Positions 43,465 to 53,587 of a DNA stretch of 64,000 bases are shown here, piece by piece. Each line of letters starts with the position of its first letter. Positions within the stretch are counted from its first letter, which is position 1. Under the pieces are notes generated by a model. It did not search any database. It saw only the letters and a program-made list of their open reading frames with translations, and was not told the origin of the DNA. The DNA is from JAICXG01 sp036494545 (GTDB lineage Bacteria > Verrucomicrobiota > Verrucomicrobiia > Chthoniobacterales > UBA10450), in contig DASXOB010000022.1 of NCBI GenBank assembly GCA_036494545.1, positions 124,001-188,000 of the forward strand, written 5' to 3'. The translations under genes and the position numbers were made by a program.

Positions 43465-44649
43465 CTATCGATTTGCCCCGCGCGGCTCGCGATGGGCGAG
43501 CTTGAGCGGTTTCGCCTCCTTGAGCACATGGCGCGCGATCACCAGCCGCTGCACTTGCGACGTGCCTTCGCCAATCTCGCATAATTTCGCATCGCGCAGG
43601 TAACGCTCAATCGGCAGGTCACGGGTATAGCCGTAACCACCGTGAATCTGCATCGAGCGATCGCAAATTTTTACAGCTGACTCGGAAGCGAAGAGCTTGG
43701 CCATGGCCGATTCTTTGGTAGTCGTCTGGCCCTCGTCCTGAAGAGAGGCGGCGTGCATTGTCATGACTTCGGCTGCTTCCAACTCCATCGCGGAATCGAC
43801 CAGCATCCATTGGACGGCTTGGAAATCGCCGATCGCATGGCCGAATTGTTTGCGCTGGTTCGCATAGGAGTTGGCGCGCTCGAAGGCCGCTTCCGCGATC
43901 CCGACAGCGAGCGCCGCGATGCCGATCCGTCCGCGATCGAGCATGGTAAGGGCTTGCTCGCGGCCGCGACCGCGTTCGCCTAACAATTCCGCTTTTGAGT
44001 TTTCGAAACGCAGCTCGGCCGTATTGCTCGCCCGCATGCCATAGGTGTGAATCTTTCGCACAGGCGTTACCTGGTCCTTCAGGGTGATGAATGCACTGAT
44101 CTCGTTCTTCCCTTTCTCCGTCTTACCGGTCGTGGCCATGACAACCAAAAGCTCCGCCGTCCGGCCGCTGGTGATGAATTTCTTCAGACCCTTGATCCGC
44201 CAGATGTCGCCATCTGAGACTCCGGTGGTCTCCATTCCGCCCGTGTCGCTGCCCGCATTTGGTTCGGTTAAGGCCCAGGCACCTATCCAGTCGCCACTCG
44301 TTAGGGGCGGAAGATATTTGCCCTTCTGTTCGTCGCTCCCGAAACGGTTGATTTGGCCGACAGCCAACGCGTTGTGCGCCGCGATATCCATGGCAAGAGC
44401 GGCGTAGGCCTTACCTAGTTCTTTGATCGCGAGCGCGACCGTCACGTAGCTGAAATTCTGGCCGCCATACTCCCGCGGCACCGCCATTCCCATCATCCCG
44501 ATCTCGCCGGCGCGGCTGAAAATCTCCCGGGGCAATTGTTCGTCGTGATCCCATTGGTCGGCGTGGGGCATGACTTCGTCGCGAGCGAAAGCAGAGACTC
44601 GATCGAGAAAGCCACGTTCGCGATCGCTCAGTGCGTGTTGGAGAATCAT
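43465..44649 (-). CDS. Acyl-CoA dehydrogenase
   Basis: A 394-residue FAD-dependent acyl-CoA dehydrogenase. Signature 1 is WALTEPNAGSDTGG (near 125-138), the FAD contact segment RKQFGHAIGDFQAVQ lies near 270, and the C-terminal block with QIHGGYGYTRDLPIERYLRD then EIGEGTSQVQRLVIAR carries the catalytic Glu. Substrate range (short or branched chain) cannot be fixed, though the butyryl/isobutyryl context of the mutase genes suggests a short-chain acyl-CoA. It is convergent to the mutase gene and divergent from an MFS transporter gene across 186 bases. No exact 9-mer copy lies in it; imperfect ones occur at 43979 and 44299. Confidence 0.92.
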   Translation of the reverse strand: MILQHALSDRERGFLDRVSAFARDEVMPHADQWDHDEQLPREIFSRAGEIGMMGMAVPREYGGQNFSYVTVALAIKELGKAYAALAMDIAAHNALAVGQINRFGSDEQKGKYLPPLTSGDWIGAWALTEPNAGSDTGGMETTGVSDGDIWRIKGLKKFITSGRTAELLVVMATTGKTEKGKNEISAFITLKDQVTPVRKIHTYGMRASNTAELRFENSKAELLGERGRGREQALTMLDRGRIGIAALAVGIAEAAFERANSYANQRKQFGHAIGDFQAVQWMLVDSAMELEAAEVMTMHAASLQDEGQTTTKESAMAKLFASESAVKICDRSMQIHGGYGYTRDLPIERYLRDAKLCEIGEGTSQVQRLVIARHVLKEAKPLKLAHREPRGANR

Positions 44650-44835
44650 GGAGCAAGGCTAAAGCGGCGGGCCGCCCGAGCGAAGGAAAAACATCCTCCG
44701 GAAAAAGCAGGTGCAGCGCATTTGTTTTAACTCCTGGTCGTCCGACACCCCGGCCGTTGGAATCCTCACGATCGATGATGCCGCTGGATTCCGATTGTGG
44801 GGCAATCGAAGCGCACATTATGCTCGGCGCGAGTC

Positions 44836-46146
44836 ATGACTTCGTTGCCAACAGACGCCGAAACGGGTGCGCGACAGCGCATCGCCCGGCGGCTCCTCCC
44901 CTTTCTCTTTCTTCTTTACGTCGCGAACTACCTCGATCGAACGAACATCGCTTACGCCACTCTCGGGATGAAAGGAGATCTTCGGCTGAGCGACTCCGTT
45001 TTCGGAACGGCGAGCGGAATTTTTTTCATCGGTTATTTTGCGCTGCAAATCCCGGGCGCTCTTTTGGTGGAACGGTGGAGCGCGCGACGGTTGCTTTCGC
45101 TCACCCTTATCACCTGGGGCGTCTTGACAACCCTGACTGGTTTCGTCCACACGGCCGGGCAACTTTACGGCGCTCGCTTTTTGTTAGGCGCGGCGGAAGC
45201 GGGATTTTTTCCCGGAGTGATCGTTTACCTTTCGCACTGGTTCATTAATCAGGACCGAGCCAAGGCAATGGCTCGATTCATGGCCGCGATTCCAATCGGA
45301 TTTATGATCGGCGGCCCAATTGCCGGAAGTATTCTTCGGGTGCACTGGCTCGGCATCGCCGGATGGCGCTGGCTTTTTCTGCTCGAAGGTATCCCGGCCG
45401 TCCTGCTCGGAATTGCGACGTTGCTTGTCCTGCCGGATTGGCCTGACGAAGCGCGATGGCTTCCGCCTAACGAGCGCGAGTGGATCACGCGGCGACTCGC
45501 TGCGGAGCGGAACGCCAAAACACAGGCGGAGCATCTGACAATCTGGCAGGCCCTCCGGCATCCCGCGGTCCTGGTGCTCACGGCCGGGCTATTCTTCACC
45601 TACACCGGAGGCTATGCGTTTTGGTTTTGGTTTCCGACCATGCTGCAACGACTCACCGGCTGGACGAATCTTCAGCAAATTGGCTGGATCGGCGCGATTC
45701 CCTTTGTCGCGGGTCTGGTCGGAATGCTCATTCTGGGCTGGAGTTCCGATCGCACCGGAGAACGCCGCTGGCATTTTGCCATTCCTCAACTGACAGCGGC
45801 GCTGGCGTTCGCCGTTTGGTTCTTCCTTCCACATTCAAACACTTTGCTCGTTCTGGTGTTCACGCTCGCCGGCTTCGGCACGGTCGCCTATCTGCCGTCG
45901 TTCTGGGCGTTGCCTTCTGCCTTCCTCAGCAGTTCAGCGGCGGCGGCGGCGGTCGGATTCATTAACTGCACCGCGAGCATCGGCGGATTCGTTGGCCCCA
46001 AGATCTTTGGCGACCTCAGTCAACGCACCGGTTCTTTCGACACCGGATTCGTATTCATGATTGCCTGCTTTGCGATCGCGTCACTGCTCGTGCTTGTTTG
46101 TCCTCGAGAGCATTTGAAAGGACGCGCATCCTGCAACCAGTCTTGA
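44836..46146 (+). CDS. MFS transporter, anion:cation symporter type
   Basis: A 436-residue major facilitator protein with twelve hydrophobic helices. The ANYLDRTNIAYA motif in helix 1 and GAAEAGFFPGVIVYLSHW in helix 4 mark the ACS group (hexuronate, tartrate and other organic anions by proton or sodium symport). The ATG at 44836 is preferred; an upstream GTG at 44797 would add 13 residues. It stands alone, but the nearby organic-acid genes suggest it may import a carboxylate (inference). The exact 9-mer at 45465 encodes Pro-Asn-Glu in the central loop. Confidence 0.87.
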   Translation: MTSLPTDAETGARQRIARRLLPFLFLLYVANYLDRTNIAYATLGMKGDLRLSDSVFGTASGIFFIGYFALQIPGALLVERWSARRLLSLTLITWGVLTTLTGFVHTAGQLYGARFLLGAAEAGFFPGVIVYLSHWFINQDRAKAMARFMAAIPIGFMIGGPIAGSILRVHWLGIAGWRWLFLLEGIPAVLLGIATLLVLPDWPDEARWLPPNEREWITRRLAAERNAKTQAEHLTIWQALRHPAVLVLTAGLFFTYTGGYAFWFWFPTMLQRLTGWTNLQQIGWIGAIPFVAGLVGMLILGWSSDRTGERRWHFAIPQLTAALAFAVWFFLPHSNTLLVLVFTLAGFGTVAYLPSFWALPSAFLSSSAAAAAVGFINCTASIGGFVGPKIFGDLSQRTGSFDTGFVFMIACFAIASLLVLVCPREHLKGRASCNQS

Positions 46147-46406
46147 TCTCTGCGATTCGTTGGAGTCATCTTCGGATTCATTGCATAGCTCCGGACCACA
46201 CCGGCAGATTCGACAGTCAATGGAATCGGCGTCCCGAAGGCGGACATTCGGCGTCTCGTTTTCGGGAAAAATTTAATTCGTTAGGCAAATCGATCGCAGG
46301 CGTCGCGCCCTATGAAAATGCCCCTAGTTACAGCCCGGCGCTTGCCATGGCATAAGCCTTGCATAAGGCTGCGATTCCTTCCTGTGCGGAAGGTTACGCT
46401 ATTGTT

Positions 46407-47165
46407 ATGCACTCACGCTTCACTCTTCTGTTTCTGGCCGGGATCTCCCTCATCCCCGCCATCCAGGCGCAAACGCCTTCGCCAGTCCCGACCGTTGATG
46501 AGCTGGTCGGGAAAAACATCCAGGCCAAGGGTGGCCAGGCCGCACTCGATGCAATCAAGACGATTCGCTTCGAAGGTCGACTGCTGATTAACCAGGGCCA
46601 GGTCGAACTCAAATTCACCGAAACCAAAAAACGCCCGGGCAAAGTGCGCACTGACGCCATTTTGCAAGGCATGAACCTGCTTAACGCCTACGACGGCACG
46701 AGCGGTTGGAAAATCTTCCCGCTCTTTGGTCGCAAGGATCCGGAGAAAATGTCAGCCGACGAATCGAAATCGTTGGTGGAAGAAGGAGAGATTGGCGGGC
46801 CGCTGGAGAATTGGCAGGCCCAGGGCAAGAAGGTCGACTATCTCGGAACAGAAGACGTCGAGGGCACCGCCGCGCACAAACTCCAAGTCACGCGCAAGAA
46901 TGGCGACGTCAGTTACGTCTATCTCGATCCTGACTATTTCCTCGAAATTCGCGTCATCGATCGGCGGATCGAGCAGGGGGCGCAGGTCGAAGTTGAAACC
47001 GACCTCGGTGATTACGAAAAGGTGAACGACGTCTACTTCCCCTTCTCGATCGAAGCCGGCAACAAAGGCGCTTCCGACAAACAAAAGATCATCATCGACA
47101 AGGCGGAGGCTAACATGCCGGTCGACGACAGCGTCTTCGAGTTCCCGACCAAGCCCGCCAAATAA
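46407..47165 (+). CDS. Periplasmic outer-membrane lipoprotein-sorting-like protein
   Basis: A 252-residue exported protein: signal peptide (about 1-22, ending IQAQ), then a beta-rich single domain. Segments such as LVGKNIQAKGGQAALDAIK and DGTSGWKIFPLFG recall the LolA/LppX-type 'outer membrane lipoprotein-sorting' fold. Nothing shows that it moves lipoproteins. The start at 46407 puts the signal peptide first; the frame is open farther upstream to 46359. It lies 18 bases before the large Asp-box protein gene and may be transcribed with it. In the 260-base upstream gap are an exact 9-mer (46278) and a 6-bp hairpin (46355-46370). Confidence 0.7.
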   Translation: MHSRFTLLFLAGISLIPAIQAQTPSPVPTVDELVGKNIQAKGGQAALDAIKTIRFEGRLLINQGQVELKFTETKKRPGKVRTDAILQGMNLLNAYDGTSGWKIFPLFGRKDPEKMSADESKSLVEEGEIGGPLENWQAQGKKVDYLGTEDVEGTAAHKLQVTRKNGDVSYVYLDPDYFLEIRVIDRRIEQGAQVEVETDLGDYEKVNDVYFPFSIEAGNKGASDKQKIIIDKAEANMPVDDSVFEFPTKPAK

Positions 47166-47183
47166 TCAACCAACCTCACGATC

Positions 47184-50100
47184 ATGCGCTTTTTAAAATT
47201 TTTTGCTTCGCTTCTCTTTGTTAGTCCTTTAGTCGTTAGGCTAATGCCTGCTGAGCAGGCGCCATTTAACTCCGCCAGCATTTCCGGCCTGGGCGCGCGC
47301 AACATCGGCTCGGCCACCATGAGCGGCCGCGTCTCCGCCCTCGCCGCCGTGCACGAACCCTCGGCCAAACTCACCATCTTCGTCGGCGCGGCCAGCGGCG
47401 GCGTATGGAAATCGGAAGATGGCGGCACACACTATCGCCCCGTTTTCGATGAGCAGGATGTGCAATCGATCGGCTCGATTACAATCGATCCGAAGAACTC
47501 CAAGAACGTCTGGGTCGGCACTGGTGAATGCTGGACGCGCAACAGCGTCTCCATCGGCGATGGCATCTACAAATCAACCGACGGTGGCGAGACTTGGAAC
47601 AAGAGCGGGCTGCCCAATTCCGAACGCATTGCGCAGATCATCGTCAGTCCCAAGGATAGCAACACGGTTTTTGCCGCGGTCCCGGGCGCGCTTTGGAGCG
47701 ACTCCTCGGATCGCGGTCTTTATAAGACAACCGATGGCGGCAAGACTTGGAACCTCGTTCTGAAAGGATCAAACCTTTCGACCGGCGCATCCACGATCGC
47801 GATGGACCCGTCAAATCCCAACGTGCTCTTCGCCGGCCTGTGGGACTTCCGGCGCCAGGGCTGGATCTATCGCTCGGGCGGCGCCACGCCTAACGATCCC
47901 TCCGGCAGCGGACTCTTCCGCACGAGCGACGGCGGCAAGACCTGGAAGGAGATCACGCCGGAAACGAACAAGGGTTTCCCGAAAAAACCCTATGGTCGGC
48001 TGGCCGTGGCAATCGCGCCTTCCAACCCGAAGAGGGTTTATTGTTTCGTCGAATCGCCGGCGAGCGCGCTCTTCGTTTCGAACGACGGCGGTCAGACTTG
48101 GGAGCAGCGTGACAAAAGCCAGTGGATGGTTTGGCGCCCGTTCTATTTCGCGAATCTGATTGTCGATCCCAAGAATCCCGATCGCGTTTTCAAGACCGAT
48201 GGTGCGCTTATTTCCAGTCAGGACGGCGGTAAGAGTTTCGCCACCGTCGGCGGATTCAATGGTGCACACGGTGACGTGCATGTCGTCTGGATCGATCCCG
48301 AAAATCCGCAGCATGTCATCTCGGGCGATGACGGTGGTATTTGGTACGCTTTCGACGGCGGCAACCGTTGGTGGAAGGCAAACAATCTCCCGATTTCGCA
48401 GTTCTACCACGTCAGCGCCGACGACGCCGATCCCTTCCGCGTTTATGGCGGGTTACAGGACAACGCCTGCTGGGTGGGCGATTCGGAGTATCCCGGCGGC
48501 ATCACGAACTCCCGCTGGGAAAATCTTTTCAACGGAGACGGCTTTTACACCTTCACCGATCCGGCCGACCCGAATTATGTTTATGCCGAATATCAGGGCG
48601 GCCATTTGGGACGGGTAAATCGCCATACGCTCGAAGCGCGCATCATTAAGCCGGAGGCGAATTATAAGGAAAAGCTGCGTTTCAACTGGAATACGCCGCT
48701 GGTTGCTTCGCCTAACGAAAAGGGAACGATCTATATTGGCGCGCAATTTCTTTTCCGCTCGCGCGACCACGGGCAAAGCTGGGAACGCATTTCACCCGAC
48801 CTGACGACCAACGATCCCGAGAAGCAGAAGCAGGAACAATCCGGCGGCGTGACCGTGGACAATTCCGAGGCGGAAATGCACACCACCATTTTCTCGATCA
48901 GCGAATCACCCAAGGACAGGAACCTCATCTGGGTCGGCACAGATGATGGCAATGTCCAGGTCACGCGCGACGGCGCGAAGACCTGGAACAACGTCGTCGG
49001 AAACGTGCCCGGTCTGCCCAAAAATTCGTGGGTGAGCTGGGTGCAGGCAAGCAACTTCGACCCTGGCACAGCCTACGCCGCTTTCGACTGCCACAGCTTC
49101 GGCGATTTTCAGCCTTATGTTTTTAAGACGACCGACTACGGCCAGACATGGACGCCACTCGTTAGTCCGCAGGAAAACAAAGGCGTCCGCGGCTACGTGC
49201 ATGTCATTAAGGAAGACTCAGGCAAAAAAGAGATGCTCTTCCTTGGGACAGAGTTTGGACTTTGGCTCTCGATCGATGGTGGGCAGTCCTGGGCGCAATT
49301 CAAAGGCAACCATTTCCCCGCAGTGGCAGTGTGCGATTTGGTTGTGCAACCACGGACTAACGACCTCGTTCTCGCGACCCATGGCCGCGGCATCTGGATT
49401 GTCGACGATATTACTCCACTGCGGTCGCTTACCCCGGATTTATTAGGCCAGGAGGCTGCCTTCGTTTCCAGCGAACCGGTGCAGCAACAACGGATCGAAG
49501 CCAACGGCGGCTGGCCCGAGGGCGCGGCAACCTTCAGCGGCGACAATCCGCCCGATGCCGCCGTGATCACCTATTATCAGAAGTCGCGCCACCTTTTCGG
49601 AAAACTGAAAATCGAAGTCCTCGACGGCGCGGGCAAGGTGATCGACACCATTCCGGCGAGCAAACGTCCCGGCCTTAACCGCGTCATGTGGAGCATGCAC
49701 GAAAAGCCGCCGCGCGTGCCGCCCGGCGCGCAGATCGCTTTTGCCGGAACCACTGGCCCGCGTGTCCTGCCCGGCACCTACACCGTGCGCATGACCAAAA
49801 ATAACAAACCCTACGAAACCACCATTAAGATCGGGCTCGACCGCCGCGACAAATTCAGTGAAGCCGATCGACAGGCTCAGTACGCAGCGGCGGAAAAGAT
49901 GAAGGATTTGTTCAACGACGAGAGTGCACTCATGGATCGGATCACGTTTCTGCGTGCTGGTTTAATGAAAAGCGAACAAGCGCTCGCCTCCGATCAAACG
50001 GCGGCCAAAACTGTGACCGATTTCGACAACAAGCTCGACGCGGTGCGAAAGAAAATCGTGGCCACTACTGAAGGCGGCGCGATCACCGGCGAAGAACGGC

Positions 50101-50429
50101 TGCGCGAGCACACTGATCAACTTTACGGCAACATCCTGAGCTACGAAGGCAAGCCGGCCGACTACCAGGTTGCGCGGATCGATTCGCTTCGGCGTGAACT
50201 GGACGACGTGGCAAAGGAGTTTGACGGGCTTTTGACTAACGAATTGCCGAAGCTCAACGACACGTTGAAGTCGAAGGGCCAGCCGGAAGTTTCGCCTCCA
50301 CCGGCGAAGGTCGCGGTCAATACCGCCGAGCCGGAGTTTGGCGGAGGTGGCCATGCGAGTGGAGCGAGCGATCCCGATCAGCCCGCTTCGCCGATCAAGC
50401 TTCCAGCGAACTTCCACCTGCTACCGTAA
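47184..50429 (+). CDS. Large exported Asp-box (BNR/VPS10-like) repeat protein
   Basis: A 1081-residue exported protein. After a signal peptide (about 1-23, ending LMPA) come two beta-propeller regions with about eleven Asp-box motifs of the S/T-x-D-x-G-x-T-W type, for example STDGGETW, TTDGGKTW, TSDGGKTW, SNDGGQTW, TRDGAKTW and SIDGGQSW. The rest is a beta-domain (about 780-880) and a long charged helical tail (about 890-1040) that could form a coiled coil. Databases label such proteins 'glycosyl hydrolase' or 'VPS10 domain', but no catalytic residues can be assigned. It contains exact 9-mers at 47233 (signal peptide), 47888 and 48710. It may bind or process proteins or glycans outside the cell. 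Confidence 0.82.
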   Translation: MRFLKFFASLLFVSPLVVRLMPAEQAPFNSASISGLGARNIGSATMSGRVSALAAVHEPSAKLTIFVGAASGGVWKSEDGGTHYRPVFDEQDVQSIGSITIDPKNSKNVWVGTGECWTRNSVSIGDGIYKSTDGGETWNKSGLPNSERIAQIIVSPKDSNTVFAAVPGALWSDSSDRGLYKTTDGGKTWNLVLKGSNLSTGASTIAMDPSNPNVLFAGLWDFRRQGWIYRSGGATPNDPSGSGLFRTSDGGKTWKEITPETNKGFPKKPYGRLAVAIAPSNPKRVYCFVESPASALFVSNDGGQTWEQRDKSQWMVWRPFYFANLIVDPKNPDRVFKTDGALISSQDGGKSFATVGGFNGAHGDVHVVWIDPENPQHVISGDDGGIWYAFDGGNRWWKANNLPISQFYHVSADDADPFRVYGGLQDNACWVGDSEYPGGITNSRWENLFNGDGFYTFTDPADPNYVYAEYQGGHLGRVNRHTLEARIIKPEANYKEKLRFNWNTPLVASPNEKGTIYIGAQFLFRSRDHGQSWERISPDLTTNDPEKQKQEQSGGVTVDNSEAEMHTTIFSISESPKDRNLIWVGTDDGNVQVTRDGAKTWNNVVGNVPGLPKNSWVSWVQASNFDPGTAYAAFDCHSFGDFQPYVFKTTDYGQTWTPLVSPQENKGVRGYVHVIKEDSGKKEMLFLGTEFGLWLSIDGGQSWAQFKGNHFPAVAVCDLVVQPRTNDLVLATHGRGIWIVDDITPLRSLTPDLLGQEAAFVSSEPVQQQRIEANGGWPEGAATFSGDNPPDAAVITYYQKSRHLFGKLKIEVLDGAGKVIDTIPASKRPGLNRVMWSMHEKPPRVPPGAQIAFAGTTGPRVLPGTYTVRMTKNNKPYETTIKIGLDRRDKFSEADRQAQYAAAEKMKDLFNDESALMDRITFLRAGLMKSEQALASDQTAAKTVTDFDNKLDAVRKKIVATTEGGAITGEERLREHTDQLYGNILSYEGKPADYQVARIDSLRRELDDVAKEFDGLLTNELPKLNDTLKSKGQPEVSPPPAKVAVNTAEPEFGGGGHASGASDPDQPASPIKLPANFHLLP

Positions 50430-50536
50430 TCAGGCAGCCCATTTAGACGGTCATAGAACTTTCCACAGCGCCGCTCCCTGCGGTCATGGACTTGCCATGC
50501 TTTGCCATTTCGGCGGATTCGGCGAAACGTTGTCCC

Positions 50537-50968
50537 ATGGCAACACGAACTGGATCGGCAATGTGGGAAGGCACGCTGAAGAGCGGCCAGGGCAGAATGA
50601 AGCTGGGCAGCGGAGCCTATGAAGGTGCTTACTCATTCTCGTCGCGATTTGAAGATGGAACCGGAACCAACCCGGAAGAGCTGATCGGTGCAGCCGAAGC
50701 GGGCTGCTTCTCCATGGCACTCTCGGTCGGACTGGAGAAGGCCGGGTTTCCGCCAAAAAAAATTAGCACGACGGCAAGGGTAAAATTGGAAAAAGTTAGT
50801 GAGGCTTTCCGAATTACGGAGATCAATCTCGAGACCGAGGCGGACGTGCCCGGCATCGACGACAAGAAATTTCAGGAAACAGCCGAGCAGACGAAGAGAA
50901 ATTGTCCTGTTTCCGTCGCGCTGGGCGGAACGCAGATTCATCTCAAGGCGGCCCTGAGCAATCGTTAG
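50537..50968 (+). CDS. OsmC/Ohr-family peroxide-reducing protein
   Basis: A 143-residue OsmC-type protein. The two catalytic cysteines are C57 in AAEAGCFSMALS and C123 in KRNCPVS, at the family spacing, so it should reduce organic hydroperoxides through a Cys-sulfenic/disulfide cycle. The ATG at 50537 gives the normal family length; an upstream in-frame start (50486) would add 17 residues. It seems to stand alone. The stop TAG lies inside a near-copy of the 9-mer (TCGTTAGGG). Confidence 0.9.
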   Translation: MATRTGSAMWEGTLKSGQGRMKLGSGAYEGAYSFSSRFEDGTGTNPEELIGAAEAGCFSMALSVGLEKAGFPPKKISTTARVKLEKVSEAFRITEINLETEADVPGIDDKKFQETAEQTKRNCPVSVALGGTQIHLKAALSNR

Positions 50969-51128
50969 GGCGCGCGCGCATGCACCGCCTCTCTGCGGTT
51001 TGGGGTGGTAACAAGATTTTCGAGGCAGACGACGTTTTTCCGAACACAGGTAAACAAAACTCGTCGACGGCGACGTCTTTTTCTTGAATCCAGATACGCC
51101 CTCGAGCGCATCCTTATCCGAGAATCGT

Positions 51129-53549
51129 ATGTTCACTGATCTCCGCTTTGCTCTGCGCCAGCTCTTCAAGTCACCCGGCTTCACCCTGCTCGCCGTCATC
51201 ACTCTCATGCTCGGGATCGGGCTCAACACCACGATCTTTAGCCTGATCAACGATCTTTTCCTGCGCGGTCTTCCCTTCCAGGACTCCAGTCGCCTCGTGC
51301 GATTTTATTCCGGGACGAAAACGGCCAAAGCGCTCGAGTGGCCGATCTCCGCGCCGCGTTTCCAGCTCTACCGCGAAGGCCAAACGATCTTTGACGGCTT
51401 CGCGGCTGACAACCCAACAGCCGCGACTCTCACCGGCCTGGGATTTCCGGTGCAGCTCGGCGCTTTCCGGGTGACGGCGAACTACTTCGATGTCCTCGGC
51501 ATCAAGCCGATTCGCGGCCGAACCTTCCTGCCTAACGAAGAGGAGGGCGCCGACGTGGCAATTGTTTCGGAGCATTTTTGGAAAAGTCGGCTCGGCGGGG
51601 ACGCCAATGTGATCGGGCGCAGCCTCACACTCGATGGCGTCGCGCACACCATCGTCGGCGTCATTCCTAACATGCCGGTGCAGTGGGTCGGGCCGAATGG
51701 CAACGATGTCTGGATGACGAAACCATTCGCTATTCCGGGTTTTACCTACGAGCGGATGATGCGCGGCACGGCCTTCCTTCGAGCTGTGGGGAGATTGAAG
51801 TCCGGCCTGACCATCGAGCAGGCACGCGCCGCGTTGCCGTCGCTCGAGCAAAGTTATCGTACCCATTATCCAGGCAAGATCGACGCCGACGTGAAAACCA
51901 TGATCAGGCCGCTGCCGGAAGATGCGACCGACCAATTGCGGCCGGCTTTTGCCACACTGTTTGCAGCAGTTGGCGTCGTCCTCCTCATTGCCTGCAGTAA
52001 TGTCGCCAACCTGCTCCTGGTGCGCTTCAGCGGGCGGCGACGCGAGATCGCACTGCGCATGGCGCTGGGTGCTTCACGCGGAAGCGTGCTGCGGCTCTTT
52101 GTTTTGGAAAGCCTCATGGTCAGCGTGCTCGCGGGATTGTTAGGCGCGTTCCTCGCGTGGCAGCTCGTTCCCCTTATTCCAAAAATCACCGCCAATTTTC
52201 TGCCACTCGACGCCGAAAGCGTGAGCGTTTCGGTGCCCGTGCTTTTCTTCACCCTCGCGCTCTCCCTTTTCACCGGACTGGCGATGGGAATTTATCCCGC
52301 CTGGCAAAGCTCGCGTGCCGATCTGGTCGATGGCTTGAAAGAAGGCGGTCGCGGCAGCAGTGGCAGCCTGCGGCAACAGCGGTTTCGCAAAATTCTGGTC
52401 GGCGCGCAGGTGGCGCTTTCCGTTAGTCTGCTGGCAAGCGCGGCGTTGCTCATCGCCAGTTTCGTTAGGCTAAGCCAGCAACCGCTCGGTTTTCGGCCGG
52501 ATCACATGTGGGTGGCATTTATCACTTTCCCGCAGGCGGCTTATCCGGACGAAGGCTCGCGCGCTCGTTTCGCCGAACAACTTCAGAACCGACTGCGGGT
52601 CATTCCGGGATTCGAAGCTGTCGCGGTGAGCAGCGATTTTCCGCTCGCCGGCGGCAACGGCGCAACCCTCTACACGCGGCCCGAGGGCAACATACGGCCG
52701 GTGCCGGAGCGCGATTCTGCGCCCTCGCATGATACCATGCCGGGATATTTCCATGCCTGGGGAATTCCCATTGTCGCCGGCCGCGACTTCAACGAACACG
52801 ACCTCGCCGGCCAGCCTAACGTCATGCTCATCAGTCAGTCTGGCGCACGCAAGGTTTTCGGGAACGAGAATCCGATTGGGCATACCCTGCTCGTGACGAG
52901 CGCGAGTGTACCGGCGGAAATTATAGGAGTGGTCGGCGACGTTCGTTCCGGCAAAATCGCCGTGCCTAACGATATGGAGTTTTATCGACCCGTGGCGCAG
53001 GAAAACTTTCCCTTTATGAGCATCAGCCTGCGGAGCGGAATGGAGACCGCCGCAGTCACGCAGCTCGTGCAGCGGGCGCTCAACCAAATTGATGGTTCCA
53101 TGGCGCTCGCCCTGCCGCAGTCGATGGATGAAGTCGTTAGGCTGGCGCTCGGTGAAGCGCGACTCATGATGGCTTTGCTCGGCATTTTCGCCGGTGTTGC
53201 GCTCCTCCTCGCGACGGTTGGCATCTACGGCGCAGTTGCCTACACCGTCGAACAGCGCACGGGCGAAATCGGGGTGCGGATGGCGCTCGGCGCGCAGACT
53301 CTTGATGTCTTGCGTCTCGTCATCGCGCAAGGCATGAAACCAGTCGTCATCGGTCTGATCGTTGGGTTGGTTGGCGCGCTCGCGCTCGGCCGGCTCATCG
53401 CCTCGCAGCTATACCAGGTTTCCGCACATAATCCCGTGCTCCTCGGAGCGACCGTTGCTCTCCTCGGCACAGCCGCGCTCGGTGCCTGTCTCTTTCCCGC
53501 GCGTCGGGCAACTCGCCTTAATCCGGTTATCGCCCTCCGCGCGGAATGA
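51129..53549 (+). CDS. ADOP-type ABC transporter permease (MacB/FtsX family)
   Basis: An 806-residue permease made of two similar halves, each with one MacB-like periplasmic domain and FtsX-type helices. The N-terminus (FTDLRFALRQLFKSPGFTLLAV) and the mid-protein FRKILVGAQVALSVSLL mark the duplicated orphan permease (ADOP) class, well known from Acidobacteria and also found in Verrucomicrobia. There is no neighbouring ATPase gene. An in-frame TTG at 51084 would add 15 residues, but ATG at 51129 matches the family start. Unlike the 56.9 kb relative, it lacks the N-terminal helical leader and the PadR neighbour. It holds exact 9-mers at 51530, 52462, 52964 and 53134, the highest count in a single gene after valS. 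Confidence 0.88.
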   Translation: MFTDLRFALRQLFKSPGFTLLAVITLMLGIGLNTTIFSLINDLFLRGLPFQDSSRLVRFYSGTKTAKALEWPISAPRFQLYREGQTIFDGFAADNPTAATLTGLGFPVQLGAFRVTANYFDVLGIKPIRGRTFLPNEEEGADVAIVSEHFWKSRLGGDANVIGRSLTLDGVAHTIVGVIPNMPVQWVGPNGNDVWMTKPFAIPGFTYERMMRGTAFLRAVGRLKSGLTIEQARAALPSLEQSYRTHYPGKIDADVKTMIRPLPEDATDQLRPAFATLFAAVGVVLLIACSNVANLLLVRFSGRRREIALRMALGASRGSVLRLFVLESLMVSVLAGLLGAFLAWQLVPLIPKITANFLPLDAESVSVSVPVLFFTLALSLFTGLAMGIYPAWQSSRADLVDGLKEGGRGSSGSLRQQRFRKILVGAQVALSVSLLASAALLIASFVRLSQQPLGFRPDHMWVAFITFPQAAYPDEGSRARFAEQLQNRLRVIPGFEAVAVSSDFPLAGGNGATLYTRPEGNIRPVPERDSAPSHDTMPGYFHAWGIPIVAGRDFNEHDLAGQPNVMLISQSGARKVFGNENPIGHTLLVTSASVPAEIIGVVGDVRSGKIAVPNDMEFYRPVAQENFPFMSISLRSGMETAAVTQLVQRALNQIDGSMALALPQSMDEVVRLALGEARLMMALLGIFAGVALLLATVGIYGAVAYTVEQRTGEIGVRMALGAQTLDVLRLVIAQGMKPVVIGLIVGLVGALALGRLIASQLYQVSAHNPVLLGATVALLGTAALGACLFPARRATRLNPVIALRAE

Positions 53550-53587
53550 TGCGGAGACGACAACCCGCCAGCGAGCGCTTAAAATGC

